A DNA stretch of 64,000 bases from Candidatus Thalassospirochaeta sargassi (GTDB lineage: Bacteria; Spirochaetota; Spirochaetia; UBA9216), in the NCBI GenBank assembly GCA_028532855.1, contig JAQQAL010000014.1, forward strand, positions 1-64,000, written 5' to 3'. Below are positions 52,531 to 61,062 of this stretch, piece by piece. Position 1 is the stretch's first letter. Each line of letters opens with the position of its first letter. A program made the position numbers and the translations under genes. The notes under the pieces were generated by a model. The model was not told where the DNA came from, made no database searches, and saw only the letters and a program-made list of their open reading frames with translations.

Positions 52531-53610
52531 ATGAAGAGTACTAAATCACTCTTGGTTGCTGCAGTAATCCTGCTGTTTATCGCTCCGGTTCTTATTGTTA
52601 CAGGATGTCAGAAAAAAGCTGAAACTCCAACGGAACCAGCTGTTGTAAAAGAGGAAGCGACGGTTGCCCCCTTTGCACTGGCTGTAGTTGTTCCGGGTGT
52701 TACCGCCGGTAGCCCCCTGTATGAACAGCTTGTTGAAGGTGCTCAGCAGGTAATCGATCAGTATCCTCAAGCCTCAATGAAGGTTGTCGAGCTCGGTTTT
52801 AACCAGTCTGAGTGGGGAGAAAAGATGACCTCCGTAGTTGCCACCGGCAGATATGATGCGGTACTAACCTCTAATCCCTCGATGCCATTCGTCTGCATGG
52901 AACTTGCTTCGCAGTTTCCGGAACAGAAATTCTTATTCGTAGACGGTTTCATTGAAGGGCATCCGCAGATGGCATCCTTTCTTTATAATCAGGTTGAACA
53001 ATCCTATATGCTCGGCCATCTTGCAGGATTGATTTCAACAAGTGATATGCCCGGTGCAAATGCTGATCTCAAGATTGGTATCATAGTTGCCCAGGAGTAT
53101 CCAGCTCTGAATAAGATGATTGTTCCCGGTTTTGAGCAGGGTGCACAGGCTGTCAATTCCGGTATCACCCTTGACTATCGCGTGCTCGGGAACTGGTATG
53201 ATGCTAATAAGGCGGGAGAACTTGCAAAAAGCATGATTGATGCGGGTGTTGATGTCATTGGTGTAATTTGCGGCGGGGCTGCCACAGGTGTTTTTGAAGT
53301 ATGCGCCGATAGAAATAAGTATGTCATGTACTGGGATGATAATTCCTATGCGAAGGCCCCCGGAGTTATTGCTGGATGCGGAGCTCTTCACCAGAAAATG
53401 CTCGTAGCCGAGGTTGTAGATGACGCTATAAACGGAAAGGTGGAGTACGGAACTGGTGTTAAGCTCAATGCGCGGGATGGATACATCGAATTTGTAGATA
53501 CAGATCCGAATTATCTAAATACCATTCCTGAATCCATTCAGGCTGAACAGAAGAAGGTTGTCGATTCAATTATGTCAGGAACTTTGGTTCTTGAAGTACC
53601 GGAACTGTAA
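52531..53610 (+). CDS. BMP-family substrate-binding lipoprotein
   Basis: A 359-residue ABC-transporter binding protein of the BMP/PnrA family, which in spirochaetes binds purine nucleosides. Signal peptide with lipobox IVTGC, a flexible Lys/Glu/Pro linker, then AVVVPGVTAGSPLYEQLVEGA, QSYMLGHLAG and GVICGGAATGVFEVC. The ATG at 52531 with AAAGGAGA upstream is used. It is the first gene of a four-gene ABC operon, and a hairpin separates it from the ATPase gene. Confidence 0.92.
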   Translation: MKSTKSLLVAAVILLFIAPVLIVTGCQKKAETPTEPAVVKEEATVAPFALAVVVPGVTAGSPLYEQLVEGAQQVIDQYPQASMKVVELGFNQSEWGEKMTSVVATGRYDAVLTSNPSMPFVCMELASQFPEQKFLFVDGFIEGHPQMASFLYNQVEQSYMLGHLAGLISTSDMPGANADLKIGIIVAQEYPALNKMIVPGFEQGAQAVNSGITLDYRVLGNWYDANKAGELAKSMIDAGVDVIGVICGGAATGVFEVCADRNKYVMYWDDNSYAKAPGVIAGCGALHQKMLVAEVVDDAINGKVEYGTGVKLNARDGYIEFVDTDPNYLNTIPESIQAEQKKVVDSIMSGTLVLEVPEL

Positions 53611-53623
53611 AGCGGTTTTCAAC

Positions 53624-53664
53624 CCCGTCCCATGATCGCCTTTATGGGGCGATCTGTCGACGGG
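53624..53664 (+). other. Intercistronic nested hairpin between BMP and ATPase genes
   Basis: CCCGTC (53624-53629) pairs with GACGGG (53659-53664), and inside it GATCGCC (53634-53640) pairs with GGCGATC (53648-53654). No T-run follows. It could protect the 3' end of the binding-protein message and so give more binding protein than transporter. Confidence 0.6.
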
Positions 53665-53689
53665 CATCATTTTATCCAGGAAGGTGAAT

Positions 53690-55225
53690 GTGGAATCCTA
53701 TCTCAGCATGAAAAACATAAGCAAGACATTTGGTGTAACGGGACTTAAGGCAAACGACAATGTGACGCTTGATGTTCGAAGGGGTGAGATTCATGCTCTT
53801 GTCGGGGAAAACGGGGCGGGCAAGACAACACTGATGAATATTCTTTACGGTATTATGCAGCCGGATTCCGGAACAATCTCCCTGAACGGTAAGGAATTAA
53901 AGATATTAAATCCCATTGCTGCTAACAAAGCCGGGATAGGAATGGTTCATCAGCACTCCAGGCTGGTTAATGAATTCACCGTTGCTCAGAATGTAGTTCT
54001 GGGTGCTGAACCTAAAAAGGCTGCGATCTTTTTCGATAACAGAAAGGCTGAAGCTGAAGTTGCCGCTGTTATAGAAAAAAACCGCTTTCATATATCGCCC
54101 GAAATGAAAATCTCTGAAATAAGTGTCGGGCAAATGCAGCAGGTAGAGATAATAAAGATGCTTTACCGAAAGGCTGAACTTCTTATTCTTGATGAACCGA
54201 CCTCTATACTTACCGAGCAGGAGATTCAGAGGCTGTTTGATACCCTGCGTGAGCTGATTAAGCGGGGGAAGACTGTCATTTTAATAACGCATAAATTATC
54301 AGAGGTTAAAGATATCTCGGACCGGATAACTGTGATGAGGAAGGGGCGGATCGTCTCGGTAAAGGATACAGCAGATGTGGATGAGCGGGAAATATCGAAG
54401 ATGATGGTTGGAAAATCAGTTATCTTTGATTTTGCCAAGGGCGAAGAGGGTTGTAGAGAAACTGTGTTGAGTCTTGAAAAAGTCTCAATTCGAAAGAAGC
54501 GACAGGGCCATCCTATCCTGGATAATATTTCTTTTAATGCTTCTTCATGTGAAATTGTAGGGATTACCGGTGTGGCCGGGAACGGTCTTACAGAACTTGA
54601 GGATGTTATTGCCGGGCTTCAGAAGATAAGCAGCGGGAGTATTTACCATAACGACGAGGATATTACTAATATTTCTCCTAAAGCCCTGCGGGAACGCGGG
54701 CTTGCCTATGTTCCTACCGACAGGCTGAAGCGGGGATCGAGTCTTGATACATCAGTGAAGGAGAATCTGATTCTTACAAGCCATCATGATTTTATGAAAA
54801 GATGCGGCGTCTTTGATGATAATAAGATATCAGAGCACAGCAGGAGGCTTATTTCCGAGTATAAGATTGACGGCCATTCCGATGTTCCGATAGGAACCCT
54901 TTCGGGTGGGAATATCCAAAAGGTTATTCTTGCCCGCGAACTTGATAATGTGAAGGATTTTGTTCTTTTTTCCGAACCTACCTGGGGGCTGGATGTAGCA
55001 AGCAGTGAATTCATTTATGAAAAAATGCTTGAAATGAGGGCCCGTGGAGTTGCCGTTGTCCTTATCTCGTCCAATATCGATGAAATACTCACCCTTGCCG
55101 ATACAATATTTGTTATGTACCGGGGTAGGCTTGTTGCAGGCAGAGCCTCCGGGCCTGATTTGACACGCGAGGTTATCGGTGAATATATGCTTGGACTTAA
55201 AGATGATTTCAGGGGGGAAGAGTGA
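53690..55225 (+). CDS. Sugar/nucleoside ABC transporter ATP-binding protein (two ABC domains)
   Basis: A 511-residue RbsA/YufO-like ATPase. N-terminal ABC domain: Walker A GENGAGKTT, signature SVGQMQQVEI, Walker B LLILDEPTS. C-terminal ABC domain: degenerate Walker A (GVAGNGLTEL), signature LSGGNIQKVI and Walker B VLFSEPTWGLD. This asymmetry is usual for the family. GTG at 53690 fits AGGAAGG spacing better than the GTG at 53684. It overlaps the first permease by 4 bases. Confidence 0.93.
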   Translation: MESYLSMKNISKTFGVTGLKANDNVTLDVRRGEIHALVGENGAGKTTLMNILYGIMQPDSGTISLNGKELKILNPIAANKAGIGMVHQHSRLVNEFTVAQNVVLGAEPKKAAIFFDNRKAEAEVAAVIEKNRFHISPEMKISEISVGQMQQVEIIKMLYRKAELLILDEPTSILTEQEIQRLFDTLRELIKRGKTVILITHKLSEVKDISDRITVMRKGRIVSVKDTADVDEREISKMMVGKSVIFDFAKGEEGCRETVLSLEKVSIRKKRQGHPILDNISFNASSCEIVGITGVAGNGLTELEDVIAGLQKISSGSIYHNDEDITNISPKALRERGLAYVPTDRLKRGSSLDTSVKENLILTSHHDFMKRCGVFDDNKISEHSRRLISEYKIDGHSDVPIGTLSGGNIQKVILARELDNVKDFVLFSEPTWGLDVASSEFIYEKMLEMRARGVAVVLISSNIDEILTLADTIFVMYRGRLVAGRASGPDLTREVIGEYMLGLKDDFRGEE

Positions 55226-56265
55226 AAGTGAACCGCAGCGATATGTTTGTCACTGCAATAGCCCTGCTGATAACCCTGAGCGCAGCCTTTATGGTTATGC
55301 TTGTGATGATATTTATCATGAGTGAGACTCCGGGTGAGACACTTTTCTATTTTTTCGCAGGCCCCCTGACAAATAAGTATTATCTGGGAAATATGTTCAA
55401 TTCAGCTATACCTCTGATTCTTACCGGTCTGGGAATAGCCTTTGCGTTCCGCTCTTCGATGTTCAACCTCGGCGGAGAAGGGCAGGTGTACGCCGGAGGA
55501 TTTGCGGCTACTGCCGTCTGTCTTGCAATGCCTGCGGCAGGAGCCTTCTTCGGGATAACAGTCAGCCTTCTCGCCGCGGTTGTCACCGGTGCGGTTATTG
55601 CCGGATTATCAGGTTTTTTCAAAATGAAGTGGCGGACTGATGAGCTTATCTCCTCTTTTCTGATCTCCAATGCTCTGATTTATATAGTAGATAATTTTAT
55701 TACAGGACCCTTTGATGACCCGGGAAATAATCTATTGACTACAAGCAAGGTTGCGGAGCAGTTCTGGTTTAATAAGATCTTTCCACCGTCTAATCTTGAT
55801 ATAAGTATAGTCTTTGTTGTTATAATTGCTATTCTTGCTTTTTTCTATCTGTTCAAAACCCACCAGGGTTATGAGATGAGGATGTGCGGAGTAAATCCGG
55901 AGTTTGCACGCTATGGAGGAATTAACGTGGGGAAGTACATAATGCTGCCTATGTTATGGAGCGGAGCTCTCCATGGTCTTGCCGGCGCCGTGTATGTTCT
56001 GGGAACAAGTCATGCCTGCTTTAAGGGCTTTTCCGGCGGAATGGGATGGAATGGAATTGCGGTAGCTTTAATAGCCCGTAATAACCCTATAGCGGTAATT
56101 CCAGCCGCCCTGTTTTTTGCATATATTGAGGCCGGAGCTGAATCAGCAATGATTAATGCCGATATAACCATTGAGATTGCGTCTATTGTGCAGTCTGTTG
56201 TGTTCTTTCTTATAACAGCCCAGGCAATCTACAACTTTCTTAAATACAGGAGGAAAGCGGTATGA
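55222..56265 (+). CDS. ABC transporter permease (BPD_transp_2, BMP-type)
   Basis: A 347-residue inner-membrane permease with about ten helices; GLGIAFAFRSSMFNLGGEGQVYAGG is characteristic of nucleoside-type permeases (YufP-like). A GTG start overlaps the ATPase stop. It pairs with the next gene to form the channel. Confidence 0.9.
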   Translation: MKVNRSDMFVTAIALLITLSAAFMVMLVMIFIMSETPGETLFYFFAGPLTNKYYLGNMFNSAIPLILTGLGIAFAFRSSMFNLGGEGQVYAGGFAATAVCLAMPAAGAFFGITVSLLAAVVTGAVIAGLSGFFKMKWRTDELISSFLISNALIYIVDNFITGPFDDPGNNLLTTSKVAEQFWFNKIFPPSNLDISIVFVVIIAILAFFYLFKTHQGYEMRMCGVNPEFARYGGINVGKYIMLPMLWSGALHGLAGAVYVLGTSHACFKGFSGGMGWNGIAVALIARNNPIAVIPAALFFAYIEAGAESAMINADITIEIASIVQSVVFFLITAQAIYNFLKYRRKAV

Positions 56266-57164
56266 GCAGCGAAGGATTCTCAATCCCTATAATTCATAAT
56301 TCCATCAGCATAATGACGCCCTTTCTTCTTGCGGCAATAGGAGGGCTTATGACTGAGCTCTCCGGTATGTTGAATATCGCTCTTGAGGGTCTGATTCTTA
56401 TAGGAGCTTTTTTCAGCGTCATTTTTGCAGCGGCAACAGGGAGTCTTTTGCTTGGAATTCTTCTGGGCATACTTATGACAATTCTGGTTTCCTGGGTGTT
56501 CGGTGCAATCACCATCTATTTGAAGGCGAATGTTTTTATAACAGGGCTTGCAACCAATCTGCTTGCGAGCGGCTTAACAGCGGTTCTGTCCTTTCATATC
56601 TTTGGAACAAAGGGTGTTCTGATGTTTGAAGAACTCCCGCCTCTGCCGTCTTTGAATGTTCCCCCTCTGCATAAAATCCCCGTCCTGGGTGATATCTTTT
56701 TCGGTCATAACGTTTTTGTTTACATGAGCTGGATTATTGTTGTTATTGCCTGGTTCGCAATATACAGAACCCCATTCGGCTTCAGGCTCAGGGGGACCGG
56801 GAGTAATCCAAAAGCGATGATTGCAATCGGGCTTAATCCGCAGAACTATCAGATGCTTGGCATTCTTATCTCAGGTTTTACCTGCGGTCTTGCTGGAGCT
56901 GTGCTTACATTAAATCTTGGTGCCTATGTTCCGCATATCTCATCGGGCAGAGGCTGGATTGCTCTGGTTGTAATATACCTGGGTGGAAAGACTCCATTCG
57001 GTATATTAGGCGCAGCCTTCGTATTCGGATTGGCAGAGAGTTTTTCAAATTACGCCCAGGGGTTTATCGATATACCAGCTGATTTCATCCTGGCTTTTCC
57101 ATATATCATTACCGCAGCGGCAATGGTTATCATGTCGATAGTTCAGAACAGAAACGAGGATTAA
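56262..57164 (+). CDS. ABC transporter permease (BPD_transp_2, BMP-type)
   Basis: A 300-residue second permease (YufQ-like). LAAIGGLMTELSGMLNIALEGLILIGAF and the EAA-like GFRLRGTGSNPKAMIAIGLNPQNYQ loop are visible. ATGA overlap with the previous permease. It is the last gene of the transporter operon, followed by the MerR promoter. Confidence 0.9.
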   Translation: MSSEGFSIPIIHNSISIMTPFLLAAIGGLMTELSGMLNIALEGLILIGAFFSVIFAAATGSLLLGILLGILMTILVSWVFGAITIYLKANVFITGLATNLLASGLTAVLSFHIFGTKGVLMFEELPPLPSLNVPPLHKIPVLGDIFFGHNVFVYMSWIIVVIAWFAIYRTPFGFRLRGTGSNPKAMIAIGLNPQNYQMLGILISGFTCGLAGAVLTLNLGAYVPHISSGRGWIALVVIYLGGKTPFGILGAAFVFGLAESFSNYAQGFIDIPADFILAFPYIITAAAMVIMSIVQNRNED

Positions 57165-57181
57165 AGAGCGGTCGATTTGCC

Positions 57182-57210
57182 TTGTTTTCTGGATTAACTT
57201 GACGTATAAT
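57182..57210 (+). promoter_or_regulatory. Predicted promoter of the MerR cassette
   Basis: TTGTTT (57182-57187), a 17-bp spacer and a perfect TATAAT (57205-57210). An alternative is TTGACG (57199) with a long 19-bp spacer to TACGTA (57224), the geometry preferred by MerR activators. Confidence 0.5.
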
Positions 57211-57212
57211 AA

Positions 57213-57233
57213 ACCTAACGTAATACGTAAGGT
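57213..57233. promoter_or_regulatory. Probable MerR operator
   Basis: ACCTAACGTAATACGTAAGGT is a 21-bp near-perfect dyad with the ACCT...AGGT ends common to MerR-family sites. It overlaps the predicted start point, 13 bases before the MerR gene. Confidence 0.65.
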
Positions 57234-57245
57234 TGGTGGCGTGTG

Positions 57246-57701
57246 ATGTATAGAATCGGTGATCTTGCAAGGGAGGCGGATGTGACTGTCAGGACTATCC
57301 GCTACTACGAGGAGCTGGGGCTGATTGATGCCCCTGCTCGGGAAGATCGTGAACAGCGCAGATATACTGATAAGGATCTGATTTATCTCAAGCGGATTAT
57401 TCAGCTGAAGAGCTACGGTCTGACCCTGATAGAGATAAAAGAGATAATCGAGTTGGGTAAATCGGATCCTTCCGGTGAGAAGCGGAGAATGAGGCTTCTG
57501 AAACATTACAGAGAAAAGATCAGTGATGCTATAAGCAGGCGGGAAAAACTTGATGCATATGTTGATGATCTTCAGTGGCATATCGAACAGCTTGAAAATG
57601 TCGATGATTTTCAGGGCTGCCCCGGACCTGCCTGTGCGGATTGCAGATTTTTAGAAAAATGCCGATTTGCGGTTACAATGGAGACTGAGGAGGAGATATG
57701 A
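57246..57701 (+). CDS. MerR-family regulator with a C-terminal four-cysteine motif
   Basis: A 151-residue regulator. The N-terminal winged helix reads YRIGDLAREADVTVRTIRYYEELGLI, followed by a dimerisation coiled coil (residues about 80-120). Its only cysteines (125, 130, 133, 139) form CPGPACADCRFLEKC, a Cx4Cx2Cx5C pattern near the C-terminus, like but not identical to the SoxR iron-sulfur motif. It may sense redox state, oxygen or a metal. ATG at 57246 follows GTG at 57243. It overlaps the dehydrogenase gene by 4 bases and probably controls the cassette. Confidence 0.88.
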   Translation: MYRIGDLAREADVTVRTIRYYEELGLIDAPAREDREQRRYTDKDLIYLKRIIQLKSYGLTLIEIKEIIELGKSDPSGEKRRMRLLKHYREKISDAISRREKLDAYVDDLQWHIEQLENVDDFQGCPGPACADCRFLEKCRFAVTMETEEEI

Positions 57702-58723
57702 AATCAGCGGTACTTATGGATGCCCGAAGTATTGAGATTATGGAATCGGAGATCCCGGAATGCGGAGATTGCGAGGTTCTTGTAAGGGTGAAGTACTGCG
57801 GCATCTGCACCCTGGAGCAGAGGCTGTGGGCGGGTGACATGAAAATCTATTATCCCCTCGTTCCCGGGCATGAGGTGTCCGGTGTTGTGGAGAAGGTTGG
57901 TAAGGGTGTTAAATCAGCCTTGAAGGCCGGAGACCGTGTTGCACTGGATATGGTTTATCGCTGTCATCAGTGTTACTACTGCCGCACCGGGCAGTCCAAT
58001 CTATGTGAAAATCAATTCACCCGGGGTGTAACCCCCCTCGGTGGTTTTTCAGACTATGTTGTTGTCGCTCCCGAAAGGGTTTTTACTATTGCCGATAATC
58101 TGTCGCTTGAAGAAGCAGCATTCGCTGAACCAGTAGCCTGCTGCCTGAGATCTCTCAAGAAGCTGAATCTGACTATTGCTGAGGATATTTTAATTGTCGG
58201 TGCGGGACCGATGGGGCTGATGCACCTTCAAGTTGCCCTGGCCATGGGGGTCAGGGTTTTCATAAGCGATGTAGATGATTCCAGACTTGCAACGGCTGCA
58301 GAGCTTGGTGCAGATTTCACAATTAATCCAGTATCAGTCGACGCAGTTGAAGCTGTCAGGGCTGAAACAGCGGGGAGAGGAGTTGACGCATGCGTTGTAA
58401 CAAGTCCGGCAATACCCGCCCTTGAAGCCGCATTTAAATCGATAAGAAAGAACGGCCGCATCAATATTTATACGGCATACATGCAGGAAAAACCCCATAT
58501 GCCGATAGATATGAACAGACTGCATAGAAGCGAGGTCCTTGTAACCGGAACCGAAGGCCGCACTGAGTTTGATTTTCAGCAGGCTGTAAGGCTTCTTGAT
58601 TTTGGAAGGGTTAATGTTAAGCCGCTTATAACACGGATTGCCGGTTTCTCTGATATTGAAGACGGCATCAAGGCGGCGATGAGTACAGAAACGCAGCGGG
58701 TGCTGCTTGGAACTGAAAAATGA
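57698..58723 (+). CDS. Zinc-dependent alcohol/polyol dehydrogenase
   Basis: A 341-residue medium-chain dehydrogenase. Catalytic-zinc elements KYCGICTLEQRLW and PGHEVSGVV; the structural-zinc loop CHQCYYCRTGQSNLCE; NAD-binding VGAGPMGLMHLQVA. It resembles sorbitol/threonine dehydrogenases, which oxidise a secondary alcohol to a ketone. AGGAGGAGAT precedes the ATG. It is followed by a sugar kinase and an aldolase with 4-base overlaps, so it likely oxidises a polyol to a ketose. Confidence 0.9.
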   Translation: MKSAVLMDARSIEIMESEIPECGDCEVLVRVKYCGICTLEQRLWAGDMKIYYPLVPGHEVSGVVEKVGKGVKSALKAGDRVALDMVYRCHQCYYCRTGQSNLCENQFTRGVTPLGGFSDYVVVAPERVFTIADNLSLEEAAFAEPVACCLRSLKKLNLTIAEDILIVGAGPMGLMHLQVALAMGVRVFISDVDDSRLATAAELGADFTINPVSVDAVEAVRAETAGRGVDACVVTSPAIPALEAAFKSIRKNGRINIYTAYMQEKPHMPIDMNRLHRSEVLVTGTEGRTEFDFQQAVRLLDFGRVNVKPLITRIAGFSDIEDGIKAAMSTETQRVLLGTEK

Positions 58724-60189
58724 TACTTGCGTTTGATATAGGTACTACAGTACTTAAGGGAGCCCTGCTGTCGGAAGACGGTGAGTTTCTGAGTTTATCT
58801 TCCAGGAACATGTCTCTTCGCGATACGCTTGAAAGCGGTTTCTATGAGTCGGATTCCGGTGAATGGATAGAGTCTTTCTGTTCGGTCTCGGCCGAGCTTC
58901 TGTCGAATTTTGATAAGAACCGGTTACGGGCTGTCGTAATAAGCGGAAACGGCCCGACCCTTGTTCCGGTAGCAAAAGACGGAACCTTTCTCGAACCCGT
59001 TATGTCCTGGATTGACCGGCGCGGCACGAAACAGTCGGAGAAGATTGGACAGGTGCAGGATTTCGTCATTGACCCGACATTTTACCTCCCCAAGGCAATG
59101 TGGATTGCGGATAATCTGCCTGAGGTTTATGAAAAAACCGGTTTTTTTCTCTCCTGTCCGGAATCAATGGCGTTCTGGCTGACCGGTACAGCCGTTACGA
59201 TACTTCCGGGGCTGAAGTTTGAAAAATATTTCTGGAGTGATAAACTTCTATCTGATCTAGGGCTGGATAAAAATAAGTTTCCTGATTTCGTAAAACCCGG
59301 GCATGTTACAGGCTCTATTAGCAAAAGCGCGGCGGCAGCCTCCGGACTGCCTGAAGGGATTCCTGTTGTATCGGCGGGGCCTGACTTTGTCGTCACCCTC
59401 CTGGGCACTGCTGCCGTATATCCAGGGCGCGCATGCGACAGATCCGGGACCTCCGAGGGAATCAACCTCTGTACAGAAACCTATGTTGAAGATCCAAGGC
59501 TCATGGGTTACGGACATGTTGTAGAGCCGCTCTACAATGTTTCAGGAATTATATCAACTTCGGGCAAGGCTCTCGAATGGATCAAAGCCCAGCTGACTCC
59601 CTCCGGAACAGATGTCAGTGCTGATTATTCCGTATTTATTGACGCCGCGGCATCTTCGCCCTCCGGGGCTGATGGCCTGCTGTTTCTCCCATATCTTGCA
59701 GGTGAACGCGCGCCGCATTGGGATCCCTCGGCCAGGGGCGCATTTCTCGGTTTGGGGCTGCATCACGACCGTTGTGATATGATCCGCGCTGTACTTGAAT
59801 CTACAGGTTATGCAATGCGCGATGTAATTGAGGTTATGACTGAAAATGGAGGCCGGGTCGACGAAATGCGGATAACCGGGGGACCCTCTAAATCGGGGTT
59901 GTGGAACCAGATTAAGGCTGACATTACAGGTAGAAGACTGCTTGTTCCGGAATCAACTGAATCCGAGTTGCTGGGCAATCTTGTCATAGCTCTCAGAGCC
60001 CTGGGTGACACAGATGAGCTTGCGGCTTCAGCGGACAGAATTGTGCGCATCAAGGATGTATATGAACCTGATGCCGGGCGTCATGCGATATATTCTGAAT
60101 ATTTTGAACTTTATCGTGAGTCCTACAGATTATTGAAACCATTATTCGGTCCGCTTGCGGCCGCCAGAGAAAGAACGGAGGAAGAATGA
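58720..60189 (+). CDS. FGGY-family carbohydrate kinase
   Basis: A 489-residue sugar kinase of the xylulokinase/FGGY family. N-terminal ATPase loop AFDIGTTVLKGALL; WIDRRG and the C-terminal GERAPHWDPSARGAFLGLGLHH and ITGGPSKSGLWNQIKADIT. It phosphorylates a ketose or polyol. ATGA overlap with the dehydrogenase and aldolase genes. The exact sugar is not predictable. Confidence 0.9.
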   Translation: MILAFDIGTTVLKGALLSEDGEFLSLSSRNMSLRDTLESGFYESDSGEWIESFCSVSAELLSNFDKNRLRAVVISGNGPTLVPVAKDGTFLEPVMSWIDRRGTKQSEKIGQVQDFVIDPTFYLPKAMWIADNLPEVYEKTGFFLSCPESMAFWLTGTAVTILPGLKFEKYFWSDKLLSDLGLDKNKFPDFVKPGHVTGSISKSAAAASGLPEGIPVVSAGPDFVVTLLGTAAVYPGRACDRSGTSEGINLCTETYVEDPRLMGYGHVVEPLYNVSGIISTSGKALEWIKAQLTPSGTDVSADYSVFIDAAASSPSGADGLLFLPYLAGERAPHWDPSARGAFLGLGLHHDRCDMIRAVLESTGYAMRDVIEVMTENGGRVDEMRITGGPSKSGLWNQIKADITGRRLLVPESTESELLGNLVIALRALGDTDELAASADRIVRIKDVYEPDAGRHAIYSEYFELYRESYRLLKPLFGPLAAARERTEEE

Positions 60190-60989
60190 ACACCGGAAAG
60201 ACTATCAGAATAAACAACATCTTCAGTAAGGACGATGGCAAAACCGTTATTGTCGCAATTGACCACGGAGGAATAGCCGGGCCGATGAAGGGCATCAACG
60301 AGCCTGCCAAGCTTATACAGGCATGTGTTGACGGGGGTGCAGATACTGTCTTGACAACAAGGGGGTTCATAAGAGCTGCGGAAGGATCATTTGATCGAAG
60401 TCTAGGAATAATTCTCAGGCTGACAGGCGGGTTCACTGTATTCGGCGGCAAGTTTGAAGAAGAAGTGATAACATCGGTTAAAACTGCGTTAAAGACAGGT
60501 TCAGCCGGTGTCGCCGTAACTGTCAAATTCGGCCATGAACGTGAGGGGCATTTTACGCAGCAGGCGTCCCTTATCGCAGACAGCTGTGAAGACTGGGGCC
60601 TGCCGCTGATGATTGAGGCTATGGCACGGGGTAACGGTTTCGACGGAAAACCCCTGAAGTCTACTGATTCAGCGGGAATAAAGCTTGCGTCCCGGGCTGC
60701 TGCTGAAATTGGCGCTGATATGGTAAAAACCTATTATACCGGCAACCCTGATTCATTTGCCGAGGTAGTGGAGGGCTGTATGGTGCCTGTTGTTATCCTC
60801 GGCGGTGCAAAAACGGACTCAATTCGCGATGTTTTCAGCGATGTTTACTATTCAATACAGGCCGGAGGATCTGGCATTGCCATAGGCCGCAATATCTGGC
60901 AGCATGAGAATACGCAGGCGATGGTGGAGGCTATGTGCGGGATTGTACATGAAGGCTGGAGTGTAGATCAGGCCATGGCTCATATTTAA
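60186..60989 (+). CDS. Class I aldolase, DeoC/LsrF/FbaB-like
   Basis: A 267-residue TIM-barrel aldolase of the DhnA/LsrF family. VAIDHGGIAGPMKGI near the N-terminus; the Schiff-base lysine is expected in ADMVKTYYTG; a phosphate-binding region in VILGGAKTD and GGSGIAIGRNIWQ. It probably cleaves the phosphorylated ketose made by the kinase into two smaller units. Last gene of the cassette. Confidence 0.88.
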   Translation: MNTGKTIRINNIFSKDDGKTVIVAIDHGGIAGPMKGINEPAKLIQACVDGGADTVLTTRGFIRAAEGSFDRSLGIILRLTGGFTVFGGKFEEEVITSVKTALKTGSAGVAVTVKFGHEREGHFTQQASLIADSCEDWGLPLMIEAMARGNGFDGKPLKSTDSAGIKLASRAAAEIGADMVKTYYTGNPDSFAEVVEGCMVPVVILGGAKTDSIRDVFSDVYYSIQAGGSGIAIGRNIWQHENTQAMVEAMCGIVHEGWSVDQAMAHI

Positions 60990-61062
60990 GGATTACTCAT
61001 ATGCTCCGTACGGCCCTCGACTTCATCATTGCTGATGGTTGAATCGCGTTGAGTAAAAAGTC

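Noticed and set aside
60990-61062. tRNA-Sec (selC) gene near selA/selB
   Set aside because: The gap is too short and shows no cloverleaf or the TCA anticodon arm.
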